This document shows, in pieces, positions 54,782 through 62,970 of a DNA stretch of 64,000 bases; the stretch's first letter is position 1, and every line of letters begins with the position of its first letter. The notes beneath the pieces are model-generated. The model searched no databases. It was not told the DNA's origin and saw only the letters and a program-made list of their open reading frames with translations. A program made the translations under genes and the position numbers. The stretch is from an uncultured Bacteroidia bacterium (GTDB taxonomy: Bacteria > Bacteroidota > Bacteroidia > Bacteroidales > CAJPTX01): contig CAMXWF010000016.1 of the NCBI GenBank assembly GCA_947252645.1, positions 6,093-70,092 on the forward strand, given 5' to 3'.

Positions 54782-55738
54782 CTAGAACACTGAAAGCCGC
54801 GTGCGCGTCGTGAAAAGCTCCAGGAAGTCTACCCCGAGCGCCGAGTTACCCAGGGCATTGAGCGGGGGCGCCCAGGTGGTTATCGTCAGGTGCCGCGGAA
54901 TGATCGCCACAATCCCGCCCCCTACCCCACTCTTGGCGGGCAGACCTACCCGAAACGCAAAGTCCCCCGCCTCGTTGTATAGGCCGCTGGTGAGCAGAAG
55001 CGCATTGGTACGCTTGGTCTGGCTCGGCGTCAGCACCGCCTGCCCGGTCAACGGGTTGACACCCTGGTTGGCCAAATACTGCGCCGCCTGCGTCAGCTGC
55101 TGACAGCTCATGGTGATGGCGCACTGCTGGAAATAGAACTTGAGTACGCGCTGCACATCCATGTGGATGTTACCAAAGCTCTTCATGAGGTAGGCCAGCG
55201 CAGCATTGCGCGCCCCGTAGGCCAGCTCCGAACGCCAAACCTCCTCGTTGAGCCCCACGCTCGCATCCCCCGTGAGCTCATGGATAAACTCCAGTAAGTA
55301 GGGCATCGGCTCCCCAAAATCCTCCATGAGAATATCCGATATCACAATCGCCCCGGCGTTGATGAAGGGATTGCGCGGCACCCCACGCTCGGCCTCGATC
55401 TGCCAAAGGGAGTTGAATGCCGTACCCGAGGGCTCCTTGCCTAAGCGCGTCCACAAGGCCTCCCCATGCCGCGCAAAGGCCATCGTGAAGGTAAACAGCT
55501 TGCTAACACTCTGGATGGAAAAACCACACTCCGCATCCCCACACGCACAATGCAGACCATCCAGACTCCGCATGGCCACGCCAAAGCACATGGGATCCAC
55601 CTTCGCCAACGCGGGAATATACGAGGCCACCTGCCCGCTGGGCCTACGATGCTTGAGCTCCTCGTAGAGCGCCCGCACTATCGCCGGGTACTCACGAGCA
55701 GGCACCAAGGCCCGCGTATCCACCAACCCCCGCGGCAT
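54782..55738 (-). CDS. glsA: Glutaminase A
   Basis: 318 residues. Serine-dependent glutaminase of the beta-lactamase-like fold: S77-V-S-K80 (SVSKLFTF), NPFINAGAI, and the C-terminal Tyr/Ser region GLPAKSGVGGGI. Converts glutamine to glutamate and ammonia. Follows hutI at 11 bp; together they feed glutamate from histidine and glutamine into fermentation. Confidence 0.95.
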   Translation of the reverse strand: MPRGLVDTRALVPAREYPAIVRALYEELKHRRPSGQVASYIPALAKVDPMCFGVAMRSLDGLHCACGDAECGFSIQSVSKLFTFTMAFARHGEALWTRLGKEPSGTAFNSLWQIEAERGVPRNPFINAGAIVISDILMEDFGEPMPYLLEFIHELTGDASVGLNEEVWRSELAYGARNAALAYLMKSFGNIHMDVQRVLKFYFQQCAITMSCQQLTQAAQYLANQGVNPLTGQAVLTPSQTKRTNALLLTSGLYNEAGDFAFRVGLPAKSGVGGGIVAIIPRHLTITTWAPPLNALGNSALGVDFLELFTTRTRLSVF

Positions 55739-55749
55739 GGCAACGTCCG

Positions 55750-56988
55750 CTAGATCTCCTGACCCTCGTGAAACACCCTATCGACCAGCGTGGCCGTGTA
55801 GGCATAGGGAAAATACTCGTAGGAGGGCATGGGCACCGTAATAAAGAAATTCGCCGGCGCACCTCGGTAGATGGCCCCATGCGTGCCATCAAGCCCCATG
55901 GCGTAGGCCGTGTTGAGCGTCGTGGCGTTGATGGCCTCCTCCGGCGTCATGCGCAGCTTGATGCATCCCAGCGACACGACAAACTTCATGCTCCCAGAGG
56001 GCGACGACCCTGGGTTGTAATCCGAGGCCAACGCCAAAGGCAACCCATACTCCATCATCTGACGCGCAGGCGCCCAAGGCATCCCCAAGAAAAACGCCGC
56101 GCCGGGCAGCAGCGTAGGCATCGTCTCCGAATGCAGAAGGCTCGCCATCTCTGCCTCCCCGGTGTACTCCAGGTGATCCACGCTCAGCGCATTGTACTTC
56201 ACTCCTACCTGTATGCCCCCAGAGGCCGCCAGCTCATTGGCGTGGATCTTTGCCCGCAGACCATACTTCATCCCCTGCGTCAATATCCGCTCCGTGTCCT
56301 CCACGGTGAAAAAGCCCCGATCGCAAAACACATCCACGTAGTCAGCAAGACCCTCGCCTGCCACCACGGGGATCATCTCGTTGATGATCAAATCCACATA
56401 TTCCGACTGCCGCCCCTTGTACTCCAAGGGTACCGCGTGCGCCCCAAGAAACGTGGCCCGCACCGTCACCGGCGCACACTCCTTCAAACGTCGTATCACC
56501 CGCAGCATCTTGAGCTCATCCTCCGTGTTGAGCCCATAGCCACTCTTGATCTCCACTGCCCCAGTACCCCCGTGGGCTATCTCCAGCACCCGAGCCAGCG
56601 CATCCTCGTAGAGCTGCTCCTCGCTCGTAGCATGCAAACGCCCCGCCGAATTGAGAATGCCCCCACCGCGCTGGGCTATCTCCTCGTACGACAAACCGCG
56701 GATCTTATCGATGTACTCTATCTCCCGACTCCCCGCGTACACCAAGTGGGTATGACTGTCGCAGAACGCAGGAAAAACCATACCCCCACGGGCATCCACC
56801 CGCGCATCTACCCCAGCCTGCGGTGCCTCGGCCAACGGCCCCCACTGCTTGAACCGCCCATCCTCCACCAGCAAATAGGCATCGTCCACGCAGGGCAACT
56901 CACCCATGGCAGCCCCAGCCACCCAGCGCACCGCACCCTCTCGCACCTGCACCAGCTTCGCTATATGCTCTACTAATATCGTCGCCAT
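55750..56988 (-). CDS. hutI: Imidazolonepropionase
   Basis: 412 residues. Amidohydrolase fold with metal-binding CDSHTHLVYAGSRE near 75, IKSGYGLN, KIHANELAASGG with the second His, SVDHLEY and LASDYNPGSSPS. Third step of histidine degradation. No hutH, hutU or hutF/ftcD is in the window. Own -7 box; followed by glsA. Confidence 0.95.
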   Translation of the reverse strand: MATILVEHIAKLVQVREGAVRWVAGAAMGELPCVDDAYLLVEDGRFKQWGPLAEAPQAGVDARVDARGGMVFPAFCDSHTHLVYAGSREIEYIDKIRGLSYEEIAQRGGGILNSAGRLHATSEEQLYEDALARVLEIAHGGTGAVEIKSGYGLNTEDELKMLRVIRRLKECAPVTVRATFLGAHAVPLEYKGRQSEYVDLIINEMIPVVAGEGLADYVDVFCDRGFFTVEDTERILTQGMKYGLRAKIHANELAASGGIQVGVKYNALSVDHLEYTGEAEMASLLHSETMPTLLPGAAFFLGMPWAPARQMMEYGLPLALASDYNPGSSPSGSMKFVVSLGCIKLRMTPEEAINATTLNTAYAMGLDGTHGAIYRGAPANFFITVPMPSYEYFPYAYTATLVDRVFHEGQEI

Positions 56989-57035
56989 ACCACTCCCCCT
57001 ACTACACCGTTCGCGCTATATCCACCTATACGACA

Positions 57036-57043
57036 CAAAGGTA
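57036..57043 (-). promoter_or_regulatory. -7 box of hutI-glsA
   Basis: TACCTTTG on the minus strand; start near 57030, leader about 41 nt. Confidence 0.6.
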
Positions 57044-57138
57044 ACGCTTTAACTGCAATGCCTCACGCCCGCACCGCAACCAAAGCTCTGTGAACCACAA
57101 GCAAACACACAACAAGGCGCAGAACTCTAATGCCTACG

Positions 57139-57504
57139 CTACCGATTTCTATAATAGGTAAATACAGCAACCGCCACAATGGCAACTACGTAGGCCACCC
57201 GTCCGTAAAGCGCATTCCGCCACCAAACTGCCCGTGGGAAGCGGGGAGGCGCAAAATCCAACATCACACCCAGGAATAAGTAGGGCAACGCAAGAAAGAG
57301 CAGCTGGTTACACTCAAAAGCTGTAGCCCAATTCCCGTGGACCATATGGTAAAACATACGCTGGATACCGCAACCAGGACACTGCCAAGCCGTCAAGTAG
57401 TGGAGCGGACAAGGAATGGCGAAGCCCAACAACCCCACCACCGCCACCACCAATAACACTAGCCCCAGCTGTAGCGCGCTGCGGTTTGGAAAACCAACCT
57501 GCAC
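57139..57504 (-). CDS. DUF2752 membrane protein
   Basis: 121 residues. Membrane segments at about 10-28, 66-82 and 98-115; between the first two is the family signature CPLHYLTAWQCPGCGIQR, with the paired cysteines. Function unknown. Starts 7 bp behind the TM2 gene, a common pairing in Bacteroidota (known from general knowledge of such genomes). Confidence 0.8.
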   Translation of the reverse strand: MQVGFPNRSALQLGLVLLVVAVVGLLGFAIPCPLHYLTAWQCPGCGIQRMFYHMVHGNWATAFECNQLLFLALPYLFLGVMLDFAPPRFPRAVWWRNALYGRVAYVVAIVAVAVFTYYRNR

Positions 57505-57511
57505 TAGTAGA

Positions 57512-57853
57512 CTAATACATCATGCCCATGAGCCGCTTGGCATTTGCCTCACGCGTGGCATTCTGTATCAAGAATAAGTCGATGAACCACCACAGGAAGC
57601 ATCCACCGCACGTCAACAGCTTCAGCACCCCAATGCCCACATCGCCTATGTAAAACCGGTCGACTCCCAACTCACCTAAAAAAATACCCAAAATAAGCGC
57701 CGTCATGGGCTCCTTGTACGGCATGGAGCTTATAGCCAGCCAACGCCCTTCGTCCAACATCATTAGCCTTTCACGCAACTCCGGCATCACATGGGCCGGG
57801 AAAAACTGGCTGTGCGACACAATAAACGTGTCCACCCTAGAAGCCTCTATCAT
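57512..57853 (-). CDS. TM2-domain protein
   Basis: 113 residues from the ATG at 57853; an ATG at 57901 would add 16 residues. C-terminal TM2 domain (about 50-113): KEPMTALILGIFLGELGVDRFYIGD, with the two membrane segments and FLWWFIDLFLI. Function unknown. Upstream partner of the DUF2752 gene. Confidence 0.82.
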   Translation of the reverse strand: MIEASRVDTFIVSHSQFFPAHVMPELRERLMMLDEGRWLAISSMPYKEPMTALILGIFLGELGVDRFYIGDVGIGVLKLLTCGGCFLWWFIDLFLIQNATREANAKRLMGMMY

Positions 57854-57901
57854 CGCGCTCTCCCCTACTTTATTTGTATTATCAACGTACCATCCTGGCA
57901 C

Positions 57902-58309
57902 AATACTGCCCTACTGCACAAACGTGACGCAAACTCCCGCCAGTCGCCTAACTTCCCTCAACCACACGACCAGGGGAAGCAAATAACTGATATGCTCTGG
58001 AATACCACCGCGAAGGTAGTTTTTCTCTTTGGATATAACCTCGCGCTCACAGCCCCAAGTCGCCTTGTAGATTTATCTTTTCCCTGTGAAAGGCAAGAAA
58101 ACTTGCCGTCAGGAATAGAATAACTAACTCCCTACGTCCCGCTTTAGCGGGCAAAAGGACGCGGGAAGCCCCCTTCACCCCCCCTAGATTGCCACGCCTT
58201 CCGATCGAAAAGAAGAAAAGAACGAGTGCCGAGATGGCCAGCCCAGTGATCCACAGCTCAAGGCAGGCGCATGGACTTGTCTTGTCTAAGCCCCCATCCT
58301 ACATAAGAA
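57902..58309. other. Gap between TM2 gene and tRNA-Thr terminator
   Basis: No supported gene. A -7-like box (TACCTTCG, minus strand, 58018-58011) could serve the TM2 gene. Two short perfect hairpins: GGCAAG-AAAA-CTTGCC (58092-58107) and CCCGCT-TT-AGCGGG (58138-58151). Confidence 0.5.
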
Positions 58310-58338
58310 GAGGGCGCAGACCACTGGTCTACGCCCTC
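58310..58338 (-). terminator. Terminator of tRNA-Thr
   Basis: 13-bp stem with one mismatch (58310-58322 with 58326-58338), 3-nt loop, 25 bp beyond the tRNA; followed on the minus strand by TTCTTATG. Confidence 0.75.
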
Positions 58339-58362
58339 CCACCGACTTACTCTTGCGCTCCG

Positions 58363-58435
58363 AGCCTCTCATGGGGCTCGAACCCACGACCTGCTCATTA
58401 CGAATGAGCCGCTCTACCAACTGAGCTAAAGAGGC
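58363..58435 (-). tRNA. tRNA-Thr, anticodon CGT
   Basis: Cloverleaf on the minus strand: acceptor GCCTCTT with GAGAGGC, D arm GCTCAGTTGGTAGAGC, anticodon stem GCTCA/TGAGC around the loop TTCGTAA (anticodon CGT), and T arm with GGTTCGAGCC. CCA is not encoded. Reads ACG threonine codons, which suits a GC-rich genome. Confidence 0.95.
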
Positions 58436-58445
58436 AAACGCAACG

Positions 58446-58453
58446 CAAAGGTA
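58446..58453 (-). promoter_or_regulatory. -7 box of tRNA-Thr
   Basis: TACCTTTG on the minus strand, 10 bp before the mature tRNA 5' end. Confidence 0.6.
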
Positions 58454-58578
58454 GTAATTCTCCGCTAACTCTCGCTATTTAAGCCTTCACCAAAACAAGC
58501 TGACTGCGCAGCAATGCAAGACAACCTACTCTTCTCCTAGGAGATAGCTGATGCCTCCCAAAAAAGACATCGCGCCAC

Positions 58579-59586
58579 CTACTCCACCTTATCCCCATCG
58601 TAGGCCCACTTGACGTAGGCCGCTCCCCACGTGTAGCCCGCACCAAAGGTGGCAAATATCAGATTGTCGCCCCGGCGGAGCTTCTTCTCATACTCCCAGA
58701 GGCACAGCGGAAGGGTGCCGCTGGTGGTGTTGCCAAAATGCTCGATGTTGACCATCACCTTCTCGGGCGAGAGCCCCATCCGCTTGCCCGTGGCCTCTAT
58801 GATGCGCAGATTGGCCTGGTGGGGTACCAGCCACTGCAACGTCTCCCCCGAAAGACCATTGCGCTCCATGACCTCCACGGCCACATCGGCCATGTGCGTC
58901 ACGGCCGCCTTGAACACCGGCTGGCCCTCCTGGTAGATATAGTGCTGCCGCTTGGCCACCGTCTCCTGCGTGGCCGGGTAGCACGATCCACCTGCCACCT
59001 GGTACAGGTGCACACGGCCCGCTCCATCCACCTGCATCTTGGAGTCGATTAGCCCGTACCCATCGCCGCAGGGCTCCATCAGGATAGCCGCCGCACCATC
59101 ACCAAAAATGGGGCAGGTCGACCGATCGGTGTAGTCGGTGATAGAGGACATCTTATCGTTGCCCACCACGATGACCTTCTTATGCGTGCCCGACTCTACG
59201 AATTTCGACGCAGTGACCATCGCGTAGAGAAAGCTCGAACACCCCGCGTTGATGTCGAACCCAAAAGCATTCTTGATCCCAGCCTTGTCGGCCAGAATGT
59301 TGGCCGTGGCAGGGAACTGCATGTCGGGCGTGACCGTAGCGCAGAGTAGGCAGTCCACCTCTTCGGGCTTGGTGTGCGTCTTGCGGAGCAGCTCCTCGAT
59401 TGCACGGATACCCATTGCACTCGACCCCTGCCCCTCGCCCTTGAGGATATGACGCTCCTTGATGCCTATGCGCGTCATGATCCACTCATCGCTGGTGTCC
59501 ACCATGTGGCTCAGCTCATCATTGGTCAACACGTAGTCGGGCACGTAGCCCCCCACGCCCGTGATGCACGCTCTTATCTTACTCAT
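58579..59586 (-). CDS. fabH: 3-oxoacyl-ACP synthase III
   Basis: 335 residues from the ATG at 59586 (MSKIRACITGVGGYVPDYVL). Catalytic triad visible: Cys in DINAGCSSFLYAM, His in WLVPHQANLRIIE and Asn in EHFGNTTSGTLP. Condenses acetyl-CoA (or branched acyl-CoA) with malonyl-ACP to start fatty acid synthesis. Overlaps plsX by about 8 bp. Confidence 0.96.
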   Translation of the reverse strand: MSKIRACITGVGGYVPDYVLTNDELSHMVDTSDEWIMTRIGIKERHILKGEGQGSSAMGIRAIEELLRKTHTKPEEVDCLLCATVTPDMQFPATANILADKAGIKNAFGFDINAGCSSFLYAMVTASKFVESGTHKKVIVVGNDKMSSITDYTDRSTCPIFGDGAAAILMEPCGDGYGLIDSKMQVDGAGRVHLYQVAGGSCYPATQETVAKRQHYIYQEGQPVFKAAVTHMADVAVEVMERNGLSGETLQWLVPHQANLRIIEATGKRMGLSPEKVMVNIEHFGNTTSGTLPLCLWEYEKKLRRGDNLIFATFGAGYTWGAAYVKWAYDGDKVE

Positions 59587-60526
59587 TGGCAAAAGCACGT
59601 TTAAACTGCTCGCAAAGCCCCGAGGCTATCACCTGCACCGTCTGCAACACCATGCTGGCTATGGCAGTGCCATTCGATATCCCATGGCCTATCACCACCG
59701 GGGCATTGACGCCCAACACGGGGGTACCCCCGTAATGCTCAAAGTTGAACTTGTCCAGGAAAGCCGAGCGGATGCCACGCTTGACAAAGATCTTATAGAG
59801 AGACTCCGCCTCCTTAAGGGCCACGTTGCCCACGAAACCATCGGTGACAATCACATCGACCAACTTGTTGGAGAACACATCAGACCCCTCCACGTTGCCC
59901 ACGAAGCGATAGCGTTGCTGCGCGGCCATAAGCTCATTGGCGACCTTGGTGACCGCATTGCCCTTCTCCGCCTCCGCCCCCACGCTCAGCAGCCCCACAC
60001 GCGGACGCTCCACCCCAAACACCAGGCGCGAGTACATGCTCCCTAGCATGCCAAACTGGACCAACAGCTCGGGCTTGGAGTCCACATTGAGACCCACATC
60101 GAGTACCAGGTTGTATTGCGTCTCGCTCACCGGCAAGTAGGCCGCAATGGCGGGCCGAATGAGCCCCGGCACGGGCTTGATGAAGAACATGGACCCCGCG
60201 GTCATCGCCCCAGTGTTTCCCGCGCTGGCAAAACCATCGATCTTGCCCTCTGCAAGCCACTGGAAACCCACCGTGATACTCGAATGGGGCTTGGCGCTGA
60301 TGGCGCGCGCAGGGTGGTCGCTCATAGTGATCACCTCGCTACAAGGCACCACCTCATAATCATCCATCCGCGCCCCACACCGCGCAAACTCTGGCTCGAG
60401 AAGTTCGGGCGCACCAAAAAGCACCAACTCACATCCCTGGGGCAAGCGTCCCTCCAGCGCCACTATGCCATCTACTACCGCTCCCGGTGCATAATCCCCG
60501 CCAAACGCATCCAGTCCTACTCGCAT
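59579..60526 (-). CDS. plsX: Phosphate acyltransferase PlsX
   Basis: 315 residues. N-terminal DAFGGDYAPGAVVDG, then SAGNTGAMTAGSMFF and VTDGFVGNVALK, all family signatures. Makes acyl phosphate from acyl-ACP for phospholipid synthesis. In the usual order rpmF-plsX-fabH, 31 bp behind rpmF. Confidence 0.96.
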   Translation of the reverse strand: MRVGLDAFGGDYAPGAVVDGIVALEGRLPQGCELVLFGAPELLEPEFARCGARMDDYEVVPCSEVITMSDHPARAISAKPHSSITVGFQWLAEGKIDGFASAGNTGAMTAGSMFFIKPVPGLIRPAIAAYLPVSETQYNLVLDVGLNVDSKPELLVQFGMLGSMYSRLVFGVERPRVGLLSVGAEAEKGNAVTKVANELMAAQQRYRFVGNVEGSDVFSNKLVDVIVTDGFVGNVALKEAESLYKIFVKRGIRSAFLDKFNFEHYGGTPVLGVNAPVVIGHGISNGTAIASMVLQTVQVIASGLCEQFKRAFANE

Positions 60527-60557
60527 AAGAGATCAAATTGGTTGCTGTATGGAGGTG

Positions 60558-60743
60558 CTAATCCTCATCCTTGTGTTGCACCAGCTGTTGCCCACGGTAA
60601 TAGCCACAATCAGGACACACCTGATGGCGTGGCACCATGGCGCCGCAGTTGGAGCACGTCGACAAGGTCGGCGGGGTGAGAAAATCGTGCGAGCGACGCG
60701 CATCGCGACGCTGCTTTGAGGTCTTAGACTTTGGATGTGCCAT
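60558..60743 (-). CDS. rpmF: 50S ribosomal protein L32
   Basis: 61 residues. MAHPKSKTSKQRRDARRSHD, then the zinc ribbon CSNCG...CPDCG. Between the DUF177 gene (25 bp) and plsX (31 bp). Confidence 0.95.
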   Translation of the reverse strand: MAHPKSKTSKQRRDARRSHDFLTPPTLSTCSNCGAMVPRHQVCPDCGYYRGQQLVQHKDED

Positions 60744-60768
60744 TCTGTGTGTTTCTCCTCTCGCCCGG

Positions 60769-61308
60769 CTAGTGCTCTAGCAGCGTCTGCCGCAAGGCCC
60801 GCAGGGCTTTTAAGTTCTCTTCCTCTAGTGGACGCTCGTCTGGATCTGTCTCGGTGTGGTCTAAATAGGCCAACATGGCCGCATCGCAGGCCGAGCCATC
60901 GTCTCCAAACGCCCCATGGTAGTGGCGGGGCGGTAAGCTCAAGTAAACGCTCTCCTCAATGTACGGCTGAATATCCAGCTGCTGGCGCTGCGGGTCGATG
61001 CACCACTCCTCGCCCTCCAGCTGCTCTGGCCGCAGCGCATCGCGCACCACCACCAGCTGACCAGAAAACGAAAGGGGGACCGCCATGGCGCGCAGGCAGC
61101 GATCGCACGGCATCGTCACGATACCCTCGAGCATGACATCGAATCGATAGGTGTCCTCATGGTGGTAGGCCGTCACCGCCAGATCGAGCGCCGCAGACTC
61201 TACGCCCCACGACACCGCTCCAGGTAGGAACTCAATCCCCACCCGCCGCGGTGGCAGTTGCACGCGCGCCACCACTGCCTGCAGATCCACCTGGTACATC
61301 GCCCCCAT
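60769..61308 (-). CDS. DUF177 (YceD-like) protein
   Basis: 179 residues from the ATG at 61308; ATGs at 61320 and 61299 are also possible, and a -7 box at 61341-61334 leaves too short a leader for the outermost one. The signature VMLEGIVTMPCDRCL with the CxxC pair is present. The family is linked to 23S rRNA accumulation and L32 supply; in bacteria it sits before rpmF, as here. Confidence 0.85.
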   Translation of the reverse strand: MGAMYQVDLQAVVARVQLPPRRVGIEFLPGAVSWGVESAALDLAVTAYHHEDTYRFDVMLEGIVTMPCDRCLRAMAVPLSFSGQLVVVRDALRPEQLEGEEWCIDPQRQQLDIQPYIEESVYLSLPPRHYHGAFGDDGSACDAAMLAYLDHTETDPDERPLEEENLKALRALRQTLLEH

Positions 61309-61333
61309 GGTCCTCCTCAACCATTACAAGGCG

Positions 61334-61341
61334 CGAAGGTA
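61334..61341 (-). promoter_or_regulatory. -7 box of DUF177-rpmF-plsX-fabH
   Basis: TACCTTCG on the minus strand; start near 61327. Confidence 0.45.
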
Positions 61342-61463
61342 AGCATTTCTGCAAATTCCCACCCCTGCCACGGGAAAATTGAGTAGAACCAGCCTAGGAT
61401 GCACACCGCTATCGAGCTACGCCCGTCCGCAATCCGTCAGGGCCTCGTGGCTTCGTGCCACCG

Positions 61464-61913
61464 CTACTGGAATTGATCCAGCTGGTCGATACGGCGCTGG
61501 TGGCGCCCAGCCTGGAACGTGCCGCTGAAAAAGGCCTCCACGATGGGAATCGCCTGCTCGACGGTCAGGAAGCGCCCCGGGAGCGTAAGGACGTTAGCGT
61601 CGTTGTGCGCGCGGGCCAACCCGGCCAGCTCGGGCGTCCAGCAGAGGGCGGCCCGTATGCCCTTGTGGCGGTTGAGCGCCATGGAAATCCCATTGCCCGT
61701 ACCGCAGATGCCTATACCCAACACGGCGCGACCCGACTGCAGCGCCTCGGCCAGCCTATGCGCGTAGATTGGGTAATCGCAGCTCTCATCGGAATAGGTA
61801 CCGCAATCGAGCGGGGCATAGCCCTGCGCGCTGAGCCAATCCAACAACTGCCGCTTAAGCGCGTAGCCTGCGTGGTCCGAAGCGAGCGCCAGGGTGATCT
61901 TACCGCCTAACAT
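61464..61913 (-). CDS. rpiB: Ribose 5-phosphate isomerase B
   Basis: 149 residues. ALASDHAGYALKRQL near the N-terminus, catalytic Cys in GIGICGTGNGISM, and RAALCWTPELAGLAR with HNDANVL. Interconverts ribose 5-phosphate and ribulose 5-phosphate. Stand-alone gene with its own -7 box. Confidence 0.95.
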   Translation of the reverse strand: MLGGKITLALASDHAGYALKRQLLDWLSAQGYAPLDCGTYSDESCDYPIYAHRLAEALQSGRAVLGIGICGTGNGISMALNRHKGIRAALCWTPELAGLARAHNDANVLTLPGRFLTVEQAIPIVEAFFSGTFQAGRHQRRIDQLDQFQ

Positions 61914-61940
61914 AGATTTCTATTACTGCTACTCCCACCG

Positions 61941-61948
61941 CAAAGGTA
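61941..61948 (-). promoter_or_regulatory. -7 box of rpiB
   Basis: TACCTTTG on the minus strand, start near 61935, leader about 22 nt. Confidence 0.6.
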
Positions 61949-61974
61949 CACCTTTCACGGCACGACGCCCTAAA

Positions 61975-62002
61975 CAGTAACCAGTGGACAGTAAACAGTA
62001 TT
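61975..62002. repeat. Heptad repeat (CAGTNNN)x4
   Basis: CAGT occurs at 61975, 61982, 61989 and 61996, exactly every 7 bases, with varying triplets between. An inverted set lies at 62069-62096. Confidence 0.65.
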
Positions 62003-62068
62003 CTGTATGCAGCCCACTGCGTCGCATGTGCGAATGCAATCGGCATTCCCAACTACTTACGACCACCG

Positions 62069-62096
62069 ACTGGCTACTGGAAACTGTAGACTGTGA
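62069..62096. repeat. Heptad repeat (ACTGNNN)x4, inverted partner
   Basis: ACTG at 62069, 62076, 62083 and 62090, period 7, the reverse complement of the CAGT set 69 bp to the left. No gene was found in the 62003-62256 stretch apart from the promoter of the secreted protein. Confidence 0.65.
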
Positions 62097-62204
62097 TCAG
62101 GCGTGGTAACCACGAATATGCTACCCTTCAAAGACGTGGTAGAGGGCAACAGTCGAAGCCAATTATACCAAAATATAATGAGCTAGGAGCTGAACGACCA
62201 CCTC

Positions 62205-62212
62205 TACTTTCG
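62205..62212 (+). promoter_or_regulatory. Possible -7 box and strong ribosome binding site of secreted protein gene
   Basis: TACTTTCG, a variant of the -7 box, gives a leader of about 38 nt. AAAGGAG at 62242-62248, 8 nt before the ATG, is a strong Shine-Dalgarno site, rare in this phylum. Confidence 0.4.
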
Positions 62213-62256
62213 CGCTCAAAGTCTTAGACAAGAAAGTAAATAAAGGAGAAATCAAC

Positions 62257-62967
62257 ATGCTTAGAAGCATAGCACTCATTGCCGTTGGCACGGCCATCGC
62301 GGCCCTTTTGGTAGTGCTAGGGGCCCACACCGCGCACGGACAACACATCGGCGACATATACTGCTCCGACGGGCAGTACCGCGCACCGGAAGAGTACAAC
62401 GCCGCCAGTGGCATCACGGCCAAAGGGGTGGTCTACTGGGTGTCGCCTACGGGCGAAAACGGCGCCAACCGCATGGTGGCCCTCAAGGATGCCGCAAAAA
62501 ATGTGGGGTGGTGTGGTCCCGATAATATAAAAACCTCCGTGCCAGGCGTGCAGGAGTTGGGGGCGGACCCAGCTTCCATGGACCCCACGACTGCGCACGA
62601 TGTCCTGGGCAGCGCATGGTGCGGGAAAGAGAACACCGCGGCGCTACGCAAGGCGCACACCACGGAAAAGCCCTACCCCGCGGCTATGGCTATACCCGAC
62701 CAGGACTTCCAAGATGGCTGGTATCTTCCTTCCATGGCCGAGCTGCTCATGCTCGCCGCGCAGTATCGCCTAGTGGCTACCGCGCTCGAGGCCATAGCAG
62801 CAAAAGAGCCAAGCGCAGCCGAACCCATGGCGCAAAGAATATACTACAGCAGCAGTGTAGAAAAACAACATAAAGGCGCATTCTACCTATCGGGCTCCGG
62901 CTATCTGGCCATGGACGGCGACAACTACAAAAATGGCACTGGCGTGCGGGCCGTGCGGGCTTTCTAA
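62257..62967 (+). CDS. Secreted protein with DUF1566-like (Lcl C-terminal) fold
   Basis: 236 residues. Signal peptide MLRSIALIAVGTAIAALLVV with likely cleavage at AHG-Q. Mature part begins HIGDIYCSDGQY, typical of DUF1566-like surface proteins; later the signatures DGWYLPSMAEL, YYSSSVE and the end GVRAVRAF. Probably cell-surface. Tandem with a paralogue starting at 62971, 3 bp behind it. Confidence 0.72.
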   Translation: MLRSIALIAVGTAIAALLVVLGAHTAHGQHIGDIYCSDGQYRAPEEYNAASGITAKGVVYWVSPTGENGANRMVALKDAAKNVGWCGPDNIKTSVPGVQELGADPASMDPTTAHDVLGSAWCGKENTAALRKAHTTEKPYPAAMAIPDQDFQDGWYLPSMAELLMLAAQYRLVATALEAIAAKEPSAAEPMAQRIYYSSSVEKQHKGAFYLSGSGYLAMDGDNYKNGTGVRAVRAF

Positions 62968-62970
62968 CGA

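Noticed and set aside
55768..56976. 402-residue open frame on the plus strand within hutI
   Set aside because: Mirror of hutI; His/Arg-rich product with no motif.
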